Shown here piece by piece: positions 1 to 6,820 of a stretch of DNA of 22,471 bases (the stretch's first letter is position 1; each line of letters begins with the position of its first letter). Where the stretch lies: contig UQAQ01000045.1 of the NCBI GenBank assembly GCA_900539115.1, positions 1-22,471 on the forward strand, in the 5' to 3' direction. The stretch comes from an uncultured Roseburia sp. (GTDB lineage: Bacteria; Bacillota; Clostridia; Lachnospirales; Lachnospiraceae). The notes beneath the pieces are model-generated. The model searched no databases and had not been told where the DNA came from. It saw only the letters and a program-made list of their open reading frames with translations. The position numbers and the translations under genes were made by a program.

Positions 1-57
1 TGCTGTCTGCTCTGTATCAAACTCCAAAATCGGTATTTCGTTTTTAATAATAGCCAT
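1..57 (-). CDS. Start of a gene running off the window, probable nucleoside phosphorylase
   Basis: Only the first 19 codons are inside the window. They read MAIIKNEIPILEFDTEQTA with no stop. The ATG at 57 is preceded by a GGAGAG ribosome site at good spacing, and a sigma-A-like promoter and structured leader lie upstream, so this is a true gene start. The short N-terminus resembles clostridial nucleoside (uridine-like) phosphorylases, which cleave nucleosides with phosphate to release base and ribose-1-phosphate. That naming comes from memory of the family's N-terminal pattern and 19 residues cannot prove it. It probably marks the far edge of the accessory island. Confidence 0.5.
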   Translation of the reverse strand, partial: MAIIKNEIPILEFDTEQTA

Positions 58-85
58 ACTATCTCTCCGTCAAATTCAAAGTTTC

Positions 86-149
86 TGTTCCCTATAAAAT
101 ATGTTTATCGGGATTTTTCAAATCGCCAAACAACGATTCGCAGGGAACA
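86..149 (-). promoter_or_regulatory. Structured 5' leader of the left-edge gene
   Basis: In the leader of the partial gene an 8-bp perfect stem (86-93 with 142-149, TGTTCCCT/AGGGAACA) encloses a smaller perfect 5-bp stem (121-125 with 134-138). It ends about 20 nt before the ribosome site. I do not recognise a named riboswitch consensus. It may only stabilise the mRNA, or it may regulate translation. Confidence 0.3.
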
Positions 150-173
150 ACTTTTATTGCTCCCCACATCAAA

Positions 174-202
174 ATTATACCAAACCTTTAACCGCTCTAC
201 CA
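174..202 (-). promoter_or_regulatory. Promoter of the gene at the left edge
   Basis: The minus strand has a perfect TATAAT -10 box (174-179) with an extended TG one base upstream. The -35 position (197-202, TGGTAG) is poor, as is common with extended -10 promoters. It starts 9 to 37 nt beyond the adhesin stop codon. The predicted transcript starts near 167 and has a leader of about 110 nt. Confidence 0.5.
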
Positions 203-210
203 CACTTTTC

Positions 211-3200
211 TTATTTTTTTGCCAATCCTCTTTTCTTCCATACCATAAGTGCAGCAACTGCTACTCCAAGGAAACCTGCTGCAAGAGGAAGTACCGGAAG
301 TGTTCCTCCCGTCTGTGGTGTATCCGGCACGTCAGGAATTGGTGCATCTTTTACAGTAACCGTCTGCACCTTACTGGTATCTTTAATCGTTATCTTAACC
401 GGTTCTGCCAGCTGATAACCGGATGGAGCAGAAGCCTCAGTAAAGGTGTAAGTTTCACCCACCACTAGCTTACCGGTAATATCATAAGCCTCGTCCTTTG
501 TCACAAATTTCATAACTTCTTTTCCTTTGGAATCCGTCACCACGAACTTGGCACCGCCAAGAGCCTGACCACTTTTCTTGTCCAGTTTCAAAAGCTGGAT
601 GTGTGTCTGCTCATCTACCATAACCGTTTTATCATCTTCCTGTTCCGCATAAGTGCCATCTTCCTGCTTGATGCTCACCATAGAACTTACGCTCCCATCC
701 TCTGCGGTCTTCTGCTTTATCTGATATACAATGGCATCCGCTGTTACATATCCATCAGCCGGGCGGGTTTCTGTCAATGTATAGTCCTTATCATGAAGCA
801 ATCCTCCGACATGAAGATTTCCCTTCTCATCAAAAGAATATTTCAGATTACAGTATCCGTCTTTTTCTGTGACCGATACTTTGACCGAATCCTTGTCTCC
901 TGAAGTCCAAGAAATGATTTCTTTTCCTTCAGCATCTGTGATAACCAGATTACATCCTGCAATCTCACTGGAATCTGCCACTGACAACTTGTCAATCTCA
1001 TTTGTAGTCTGCTTATTCTCCTTCCGGCAGTTCACATAAATAACTGGGGTAACTGCATCCTTATAACACAATTGAACCGGAATCGGCTCTACATCCAAAT
1101 AATAACTGTCTGATACGGAAATCTCCTTCAGATAGTACATCCCGGAATTTAATGCCTTGGAAATTGGATTTTCTTCTGAATTTCCTGATTCCACCGCTAC
1201 GCTTTCTACAGAAACGGCAGGACCACTTACTGCGCTTCCCGATACCACATAATTCTCATCCTGCAACGGTAACATCATATCACAGATGGCAGTTCCATCC
1301 TCACCGGTTGTCAAGGTGGTAAGTTCCGTGCCTGCTTCTACAATCTTTTCTCCATCCACATTGTAAATATCCTGAGCTGTACACAAAGAAAAGGCGGCAC
1401 CACTGACTGCCTCTTTTGTATCCGCATCCTCTTTCAAAATGGAAATCTGTGGTCGTACCAATTCATTGCGAAGATTCAAACTTCCCGATTTATCGGTATC
1501 CTCTGTGGAGTTTAATACAAATTCATCCTGCCCATTCTCCCATGTAAATTCAAGATTCCATTCGTTATCTTTCGGAAATACATAACCATAAAGTGTTTTC
1601 ACTTCTTTTACCTTGTATTTTCCTAACGGTAATGTAATATGAACCACATCATTTTCATCCACAGAGTAATTGCAAATACCTTTGCACTCGGATGTAAACT
1701 CTGCCTTTTCGCCTGTGATTATTGTTGCCACCTTTTCTCCATCCTTAAACCATGTATCACCCTGGTTATCCTGCGTCACAATATCCCCATCCGCATAGAT
1801 TTCAAATTCTGCTCCCTTCAGAGAACAATCCTCATAGATAAATTCTCTTTTCTCGGAATCCCATCCCATCAGCATCTGTCCGGTTTTTGAAATTGCCAGT
1901 TTTCCATAAGTTTCCTCGTTGGTATACGTCACTGTAATAATGGCATGCGTATAACCATCCTCGTCCACATAGGACTCATAATTATCTGCTTTGCTGTTAA
2001 TTTCCACTTCAATGAACTTTTTCACAATATGAAGTCCATTTGCCGAATCCACTTCATAGATTCGGTATTTGGCAGAACGAAGCGGCTTGACCGTCATGAT
2101 TTCTCCGGATTCATCCGTCATAAAGGTATCAATGGTCTTCATCTGGTTTCCATTGCTGTAACTCTGGCTTACCAATTCCTCGCCCTCATCCGTTACACGA
2201 TAAATCTTGTAAGCGGTTCCCGGCTTCAACACCTGCTTTTCCGTCTGTTTATCCTTTTTCAGTATTTTGAGATATGCCTTAAACAACTTGTTATTCAATG
2301 GATAGGTATATACTTTTCCATTCTCGGTTACTTCCACATCGAAATCATCCACATGGATAGCATCGACATCTCCAGAATCCACCTGATGAACAACATAAGT
2401 ACCATAATATAGATTGCCGGTAACTGCGTAGCCATTACTATCTGTCTTGATAATGGCACGTTCGTAATCCGTACAAGCCTCATAACTACCTTTACTCTTT
2501 AAATAAACCTGAAATGTGGTATTTGCCTCCGACTCTAACAATCCGGTTTCACCATCGGAATAGTATTTTTGGATTGCAACTTTACCAAGAATCGGATTAT
2601 TTCCGTATTTTTCATCCGATATCTCTTTGGTATACTCCACTGTCTTCTCAGAAGCATCCGCAACAATCGGTATCACTTCTGTAGACAAATTATAACCAAC
2701 AGGTGCCTTAATCTCTTTCAGATAGTAAGTCACACCACTGCGAAGGTAATCGGTAGTCACTTTTCCATTCTGAATCGTATAGACTCCGGCAGTCATTTTT
2801 GCTCCATTTACGTTGTATACAGTAGCTTTTGTTGTACAAGACATATCGGCATATAACTGGAACTGCGCCCCCTCTAAGGTAGCCTCTCCGTGTGCCTTCT
2901 TATCCGCACTATACTTATCTTCCTTAATCACATTGATGGAAGCCTTTTTGTAGTGATTCGTCACCCCGGTAATGTAAGCCTTCTCATAATCCGACGGAAT
3001 CTCGTCATCGCTCTCCGGCCATGCACCACTGGAATCTTTCTGCCAACTGTCATCTTTGTCCAATGTAATTTTTACGCCTTTCGCATATGTCGGGTCCACA
3101 ATCAGATGCTTATTCTCTCCGGTGTTGTTTTCTGTCAAAGTATAGGTGTTAGAAATGTTATCCATCAAATCATTGATTTCTTGTGCTGCCATTTTCTGTG

Positions 3201-4221
3201 CAGATGCCTTAGTCAAATCAGATGGAAAGTCAATCCCTTCATCCAGTTCCAAATCATCCGTCAAAAACTTCTTGGCAGCTTTTTTCTCATCACTGTCCAT
3301 ATCTGCCAGTTCATTATCCGTATAGTAATAGTAATCCATCGTCTGCAGACGATATGTCATGCGATATGCCAATCTTCCGGAATCTCTTGTATATCCGGTA
3401 AGACTAAAGGATGTTTCATTATCATCATCGACACTGCTGCTTTCCACACCATTTCGATCTGACACGGAAAAAGAATACAAATCGTCCAGATTATCTGCAT
3501 CTAAGGTAAACCGAATGCCTCCCAGGCCATTTCCATCTTCATCCTTTTTCTTAACCGTAATTCGCTGGCGATAATAAGTTACATCAGTTAATACAGACGG
3601 TACATTAGTTTTAGGTGTCTCATCCGCATCTACCGTAATCAACTTCTGGTAACCTTTACTGTTTCCGGTCTTTTGCCAGATGGTTGCTGTGGCTTCCCAG
3701 TTTCCACTTGGTTCAAAGATGGTATTGTACAATTCATTGACCGTCTTAGAACTATATGTGTGAGTGTTATCCTTTACCTGCTTGATAGCATCTTTTAACT
3801 GTGCTTCGGAATTTCGTCCTTCGGAAACCGACCATATCAAAGCCTGACTCATCACAAAACTTTTTTGCGTACGTTTCCCGTTTAACACATACCAACGGAT
3901 GATTTTTGCATAATACCCATGTTTTTCACCACCCGTATCCTGGTTCCATTTATAACTGTTTTCTGCTGCATAAGTATTTCCCGAATGGCAGGTATGTCCA
4001 AGGCTTAAACAGAACGCCTCTTTTGAACCCAAACGCATCTTCCACCATGTCCCGGATTTTGATTTCGAACCAAAAGATACGGTTCCTTTTCGTCCCAACG
4101 AGGACAAGCTGACATTGGCTGTTGTTGCTGCTTTTGACACCGTAGCATTAGCTGGAATGATTCCACATAACATGACCACTGCTAAAACTGCCGATATCAT
4201 TCTTCTTACTTTCTTTTTCAA
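211..4221 (-). CDS. Thioester-domain, CnaB-repeat, sortase-anchored surface adhesin/pilin-like protein
   Basis: This is a 1336-residue secreted wall protein. Residues 1-32 form a signal peptide (basic start, hydrophobic 9-22, then KAA). An N-terminal thioester domain is indicated by Cys71 in AFCLSLG and Gln126 in SQALIW, the pair that forms an internal Cys-Gln thioester able to bind host or cell-surface amines covalently. About eight CnaB/SpaA-like modules follow. They are recognised by starts such as VIKEDK, ILKKDK, ILKEDAD and LLKLDKKSG, and by matching YLKEIKAPVGY, LTETRPADGY and FTEASAPSGY segments, whose Lys, Asp/Asn and Glu normally make isopeptide bonds. The end has a variant sorting signal TPQTGG, a hydrophobic stretch and KKRGLAKK, so anchoring by a sortase is expected; no sortase gene is in the window. 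The start is TTG at 4221 with AGAGG 9 nt upstream, because an in-frame TAA lies just before it; the next ATG is at 4200. No terminator is visible after the stop. Confidence 0.9.
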   Translation of the reverse strand: MKKKVRRMISAVLAVVMLCGIIPANATVSKAATTANVSLSSLGRKGTVSFGSKSKSGTWWKMRLGSKEAFCLSLGHTCHSGNTYAAENSYKWNQDTGGEKHGYYAKIIRWYVLNGKRTQKSFVMSQALIWSVSEGRNSEAQLKDAIKQVKDNTHTYSSKTVNELYNTIFEPSGNWEATATIWQKTGNSKGYQKLITVDADETPKTNVPSVLTDVTYYRQRITVKKKDEDGNGLGGIRFTLDADNLDDLYSFSVSDRNGVESSSVDDDNETSFSLTGYTRDSGRLAYRMTYRLQTMDYYYYTDNELADMDSDEKKAAKKFLTDDLELDEGIDFPSDLTKASAQKMAAQEINDLMDNISNTYTLTENNTGENKHLIVDPTYAKGVKITLDKDDSWQKDSSGAWPESDDEIPSDYEKAYITGVTNHYKKASINVIKEDKYSADKKAHGEATLEGAQFQLYADMSCTTKATVYNVNGAKMTAGVYTIQNGKVTTDYLRSGVTYYLKEIKAPVGYNLSTEVIPIVADASEKTVEYTKEISDEKYGNNPILGKVAIQKYYSDGETGLLESEANTTFQVYLKSKGSYEACTDYERAIIKTDSNGYAVTGNLYYGTYVVHQVDSGDVDAIHVDDFDVEVTENGKVYTYPLNNKLFKAYLKILKKDKQTEKQVLKPGTAYKIYRVTDEGEELVSQSYSNGNQMKTIDTFMTDESGEIMTVKPLRSAKYRIYEVDSANGLHIVKKFIEVEINSKADNYESYVDEDGYTHAIITVTYTNEETYGKLAISKTGQMLMGWDSEKREFIYEDCSLKGAEFEIYADGDIVTQDNQGDTWFKDGEKVATIITGEKAEFTSECKGICNYSVDENDVVHITLPLGKYKVKEVKTLYGYVFPKDNEWNLEFTWENGQDEFVLNSTEDTDKSGSLNLRNELVRPQISILKEDADTKEAVSGAAFSLCTAQDIYNVDGEKIVEAGTELTTLTTGEDGTAICDMMLPLQDENYVVSGSAVSGPAVSVESVAVESGNSEENPISKALNSGMYYLKEISVSDSYYLDVEPIPVQLCYKDAVTPVIYVNCRKENKQTTNEIDKLSVADSSEIAGCNLVITDAEGKEIISWTSGDKDSVKVSVTEKDGYCNLKYSFDEKGNLHVGGLLHDKDYTLTETRPADGYVTADAIVYQIKQKTAEDGSVSSMVSIKQEDGTYAEQEDDKTVMVDEQTHIQLLKLDKKSGQALGGAKFVVTDSKGKEVMKFVTKDEAYDITGKLVVGETYTFTEASAPSGYQLAEPVKITIKDTSKVQTVTVKDAPIPDVPDTPQTGGTLPVLPLAAGFLGVAVAALMVWKKRGLAKK

Positions 4222-4300
4222 TCTTCTTTACCTCTTTTCTGTTTTTGTTAGATTGCTTCGCCCCTCTTCGCTTCGGTGGAGCACGTTCGAGTTCATTCAT
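4148..4300 (-). CDS. Possible 50-residue basic upstream ORF overlapping the adhesin start
   Basis: An ATG at 4300 has a strong AAAGGAG site 6 nt upstream, better than that of the adhesin. It opens a 50-codon frame (MNELERAPPKRRGAKQSNKN then KE/KK-rich) that overlaps the first 74 nt of the adhesin in another frame and ends at 4148. A second ATG at 4296 opens a 22-codon frame ending 6 nt before the adhesin TTG. It may be a translational-coupling leader peptide, or the true N-terminus of the adhesin split off by a single-base frameshift, since a basic segment joined to the hydrophobic signal core would make a long signal peptide. I do not recognise the peptide itself. Confidence 0.3.
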   Translation of the reverse strand: MNELERAPPKRRGAKQSNKNRKEVKKIEKESKKNDIGSFSSGHVMWNHSS

Positions 4301-4330
4301 ACAGTTCTCCTTTCTCTGACAACATCACCA

Positions 4331-4353
4331 CGTTTGGACATTTTGTCCAAACG
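4331..4353. promoter_or_regulatory. Perfect inverted repeat upstream of the adhesin
   Basis: Two perfect 10-bp arms, CGTTTGGACA and TGTCCAAACG, are separated by TTT. The repeat lies between the CAP-gene terminator and the adhesin leader ORF, about 30 nt before the ATG at 4300. I see no good promoter hexamers here. It fits an operator for a dimeric regulator, a partition or recombination site, or a small RNA hairpin. The symmetry is certain and the role is not. Confidence 0.4.
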
Positions 4354-4365
4354 CTTGTAAAAGAA

Positions 4366-4400
4366 AAAGCCCTTTAGTTTTTTACTCACTAAAGGACTTT
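4366..4400 (-). terminator. Intrinsic terminator after the CAP-domain gene
   Basis: The 13-bp arms 4366-4378 and 4388-4400 pair in 12 of 13 positions with one G-U. On the minus strand a T-rich run (TTCTTTT) follows. It lies 21 nt past the CAP gene stop. A-rich bases on the other side could make it partly bidirectional. Confidence 0.8.
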
Positions 4401-4420
4401 TCCCTATATCTATATACTAT

Positions 4421-5434
4421 TTAATTGCTCAAGACAATCTCATTGCTCCCATTTTCTTCAACCGTTATCCGGACAGTCTTTGCTTTCTCATATCCATCTG
4501 GTACAATGCGCTCATAAAAAACATAACTTTTTCCAATTTCCAGATAAACCACTTTTCCTTCTGACGATGGAATCTTGTCTACCTTTAAAGTATCATTCTT
4601 ATTTGGTGCTTCATAATAGGCAAATCCAGAACCCGCAATATAACGATTCGATGCACTGTCATATCGCTTTACGGTAAACTTCTTCATCTGAAAAGACTTC
4701 CAATTTACAAAATCAGATTTGTCCTTGTCATAAAAGATTGCAATCCACATGCCTTTGTAACAGGCAATTGCTCCACACACATGTCGTTCTGCAAGTAGAT
4801 TCCTATAATGCCTCTGGCTTTTTTTCCAGGATTCCATTGCATCTTTTGCTGTTCCTCCTGTTGTCATGTTCTCTGAAAAAAGTAAATCTTTATATACGTT
4901 AAACCCACCAAAGTAATCGTTCATATCCCTCCCCAGATTGACATGTTTATCATATCCACTGGTTTTCAAACGATATCGACAAAACTCGTAAATCTCATCG
5001 GACCATTGCAACTCTTTAATCCCTTTGGCTTTCCGATACTGATTTTGAATCGCAAAAGCCTTCTTGCTTCGTTCCAAATCAGTGGGTGCCTTTGTTTTTA
5101 TTACTTTGACCTTGTACTTCATTTTTTTCGTCTTGCCATTTTTCATTTTACAAGAAACGTATACCACCACGGTTCCTTTTTTCTTAGCTTTGAAATAAAT
5201 CTGTTTCCGTTTTTTCTTAAATTTAACTGTAACCACGGATTTCTTGCTACTCTTTACTTTTACCTTTTTGGCTTTTCTGACCATTTCCGGTTCGCTTGCC
5301 GCCGTATTTCCACCACGAAGATCAATAGTAATCTTCTTTGTCTTAATCTTGGCAGAAACCTCTGTGTCCTTCCTACCAGCCATTGTCAGCACTAAAAGTA
5401 ACACAATACTTATTTTCACAATTATTCTTTTCAT
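4421..5434 (-). CDS. Secreted CAP (SCP/PR1) domain protein with Lys-rich Big-like and C-terminal CnaB-like domains
   Basis: The 337 residues start with a signal peptide (hydrophobic core about 5-20). A very lysine-rich beta domain (about 30-113) resembles a bacterial Ig-like (Big) module. The CAP domain (about 121-236) has the family residues: His164, Glu188 in SENMTTGG, Trp203, His209 in the W..S..H..NLL motif and a closing MWIAIFY. The tail (about 252-337) reads like one CnaB/SpaA module, with VKRYDSAS, GSGFAYYEA and YERIVPDGYEKA. The first strand has KRYD where the usual isopeptide pattern is K-x-D, so bond formation is uncertain. No anchor or lipobox is present, so it is probably released or held by charge. 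ATG 5434 is preferred; GTG 5443 is possible because the AAAGG site falls between the two spacings. It has its own promoter and terminator and sits beside the adhesin. The molecular activity of bacterial CAP proteins is poorly known. Confidence 0.8.
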   Translation of the reverse strand: MKRIIVKISIVLLLVLTMAGRKDTEVSAKIKTKKITIDLRGGNTAASEPEMVRKAKKVKVKSSKKSVVTVKFKKKRKQIYFKAKKKGTVVVYVSCKMKNGKTKKMKYKVKVIKTKAPTDLERSKKAFAIQNQYRKAKGIKELQWSDEIYEFCRYRLKTSGYDKHVNLGRDMNDYFGGFNVYKDLLFSENMTTGGTAKDAMESWKKSQRHYRNLLAERHVCGAIACYKGMWIAIFYDKDKSDFVNWKSFQMKKFTVKRYDSASNRYIAGSGFAYYEAPNKNDTLKVDKIPSSEGKVVYLEIGKSYVFYERIVPDGYEKAKTVRITVEENGSNEIVLSN

Positions 5435-5459
5435 AAAAATCACACGCCTTTCGCTGTAC

Positions 5460-5487
5460 GCTAGTCATTCCTAGCAATTAGATTATA
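5460..5487 (-). promoter_or_regulatory. Promoter and small palindrome before the CAP gene
   Basis: A perfect TATAAT lies at 5482-5487 on the minus strand, with no strong -35 at 17 nt and only TTGTTT at about 20 nt. Just downstream, at 5460-5475, GCTAG and CTAGC form a perfect 5-bp inverted repeat with a 6-nt gap near the expected start of transcription. This indicates that the CAP gene is transcribed separately from the partition operon. Confidence 0.45.
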
Positions 5488-5530
5488 TCGTATTTTGTAG
5501 TTTTCTAAAACAATTTTTACTTTGCCATAA

Positions 5531-5785
5531 TCAATGACTTTCCAAACGTTTTTCCAGTTCGATTAAAAGTTCCTCCTTGCATTCCTGTATCACATTTCGA
5601 ATATCGTCCAAAATGTCATCTGATTTCATCGAAATTCCATTATGTCGATAATAATAAATCACTGCCTCACGTATGTAAGCACTTTTGTTGTCTACATTCT
5701 CCAAAATGTTGTAAACCAACTGGTGTCTTGGATTATCCATACGAAGCAGAATCGGGACCCGAATACATTCGCTCTTCTTCCCCAT
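5531..5785 (-). CDS. Ribbon-helix-helix (CopG/ParR-like) small DNA-binding protein
   Basis: The 84 residues look like a ribbon-helix-helix protein: a basic start, a short strand SECIRVPILLRMD (5-17), helix A RHQLVYNILEN (20-30), a turn with DNKSAYIREAVIYYYRHN (32-49) as helix B, and an acidic, probably coiled C-terminus (56-84). The pattern of strand, ENV.NKS and YIREAI matches plasmid ParR/CopG-type proteins, which bind repeats as dimers to control copy number or segregation. ATG 5785 is chosen because AGGAGG sits 8 nt upstream; ATG 5791 and GTG 5794 lie too close. The gene overlaps the 3' end of the initiator gene by 53 nt in another frame, and its ribosome site is inside that gene, so translation is probably coupled. 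Its target could be the tandem repeats at 6295-6366; this is inference. Confidence 0.65.
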   Translation of the reverse strand: MGKKSECIRVPILLRMDNPRHQLVYNILENVDNKSAYIREAVIYYYRHNGISMKSDDILDDIRNVIQECKEELLIELEKRLESH

Positions 5786-6812
5786 TGTCATCACCTCCTA
5801 CCTCTTCCATTTGACCGGCACCATAAAAATCGTACATGACCTGATTACTAATATCCAAATCACTTTGCGCTTTTGCCTGATAAAGAACCGTAAGCATATA
5901 TGCCTTGTGATTTCTTACTTTTGTCACCTGCTTTTTATACTGTTCTATGGCATAATCAATATCAAGCCTGTCCAACTTCAAAAGTCTGGACTTCACAACA
6001 GCTGCCGGTTTATCTTCACCCATCACCCGAATGACGGGCTTTTGGGTATTCAATGCATCATAAAGGACATCCTTCATCGTGTTTATCTGCCTTTCCTGAT
6101 ACAAAGACACAAACTCTTCATCCAGATCGTAATGATGTTCAATAAACTCCATCGGATACTCTTCTCCCCTCGCATCCTCTTCTTGATATTGATTAGGATT
6201 AGGATTTATTATATTAGGTTTTATATCAGGTTTTATATTATAGTCTTTATTATTGTTACCCCCGTTTGCGTTGCTACCGTAAGCGTTACTACCGTTACCG
6301 TTACTACCGAAAGGGGGGTAACGGTCAGAATTACCGTTAGTACCAAAAAGGGGGTAACGGTCAGAATCGCCAATTTCTGTATCTTCATCCACACTATCTG
6401 ATTGAAAAGATGAATGTTCATCCGTAATCAATTGCGTTTGACGTTTCTTTTCTGCACGTGTCAGATTATCACTGGAAACCTCCCCTTCACTATTATGGTA
6501 TAGCGTATGAGGACCCAAATCCGGTTCATCCAGCAATTCATACTCGGTCTTCCACTTGCCATTATCCGGCATGAAATGAACCTTTAAATATCCAAAATCC
6601 TTCAATTCTTTCCATGCACTATCAAATGCCTTTTTCCCTTCTTTGGTCAGATTTCTGAAATCCTCTTTTGTCCATTTCTTATCCGGCATAGAGATATATG
6701 CTTGTATCACAAGATATAATCCTTTTGCCTTCAAAGAAATTTTTGCATCTCTTGTTATTTCATTTTGAACGACTGTAAATCCTTTTTTGCTTCGGAAGAA
6801 ACCTTCTGCCAT
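5733..6812 (-). CDS. Replication initiator-like protein (RepA_N-type N-terminus, DUF6017-like C-terminus)
   Basis: The 359 residues have three parts. Residues 1-95 (MAEGFFRSKKGFTVV, ISLKAKGLYLVIQAYISM, WTKEDFRNLTKEGKKAFDSA) are the winged-helix type domain of RepA_N-like initiators and element-borne HTH proteins. Residues 100-230 are a low-complexity acidic and Asn/Gly-rich linker with a 13-residue repeat (SDRYPLFGTNGN, SDRYPPFGSNGN). Residues 231-332 (YDALN.QKPVIRVMGEDKPAAVVKSR and KAYMLTVLYQAKAQSDL) match DUF6017 as found in initiators of Firmicute conjugative elements. It likely binds and opens an origin. The start at 6812 has AGGTGA upstream, 8 nt after the ssb stop. In RepA_N plasmids such as pSK41 the origin lies inside rep, and the linker-encoding DNA here has the matching repeats and AT-rich stretch. 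The family call is by pattern only. Confidence 0.75.
   Translation of the reverse strand: MAEGFFRSKKGFTVVQNEITRDAKISLKAKGLYLVIQAYISMPDKKWTKEDFRNLTKEGKKAFDSAWKELKDFGYLKVHFMPDNGKWKTEYELLDEPDLGPHTLYHNSEGEVSSDNLTRAEKKRQTQLITDEHSSFQSDSVDEDTEIGDSDRYPLFGTNGNSDRYPPFGSNGNGSNAYGSNANGGNNNKDYNIKPDIKPNIINPNPNQYQEEDARGEEYPMEFIEHHYDLDEEFVSLYQERQINTMKDVLYDALNTQKPVIRVMGEDKPAAVVKSRLLKLDRLDIDYAIEQYKKQVTKVRNHKAYMLTVLYQAKAQSDLDISNQVMYDFYGAGQMEEVGGDDNGEEERMYSGPDSASYG
6185..6256. other. AT-rich stretch beside the tandem repeats (candidate DNA unwinding element)
   Basis: This 72-bp stretch is almost all A and T and has its own short repeats: GATTAG twice near 6190-6203 and AGGTTTTATA twice near 6216-6238. It lies about 40 bp from the 36-bp repeats and encodes the NIKPDIKPNIINPNP part of the linker. 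Iterons next to an AT-rich unwinding region are the usual plan of a replication origin. The function is inferred from layout only. Confidence 0.4.
6295..6366. repeat. Two tandem 36-bp direct repeats inside the initiator gene (candidate iterons)
   Basis: Copies 6295-6330 and 6331-6366 are head to tail and match at 33 of 36 bases. The differences are at unit positions 10, 15 and 19. Each copy contains an inverted repeat, ACCGTTA with TAACGGT, around a purine-rich centre ending in GGGGG. Shorter degenerate copies of the CCGTTAC motif continue to about 6256. They encode the repeated SDRYP.FG.NGN linker of the protein. They could be initiator-binding iterons or simply coding repeats. Confidence 0.8.
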
Positions 6813-6820
6813 GTTATCAC

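Noticed and set aside
6295..6366. CRISPR array
   Set aside because: The 36-bp units are directly adjacent with no spacers and only two copies, and they are within a coding frame.
6233..6421. A 62-codon frame on the minus strand in the repeat region
   Set aside because: The threonine/valine repeat translation is the out-of-frame reading of the DNA repeats; there is no ribosome site.
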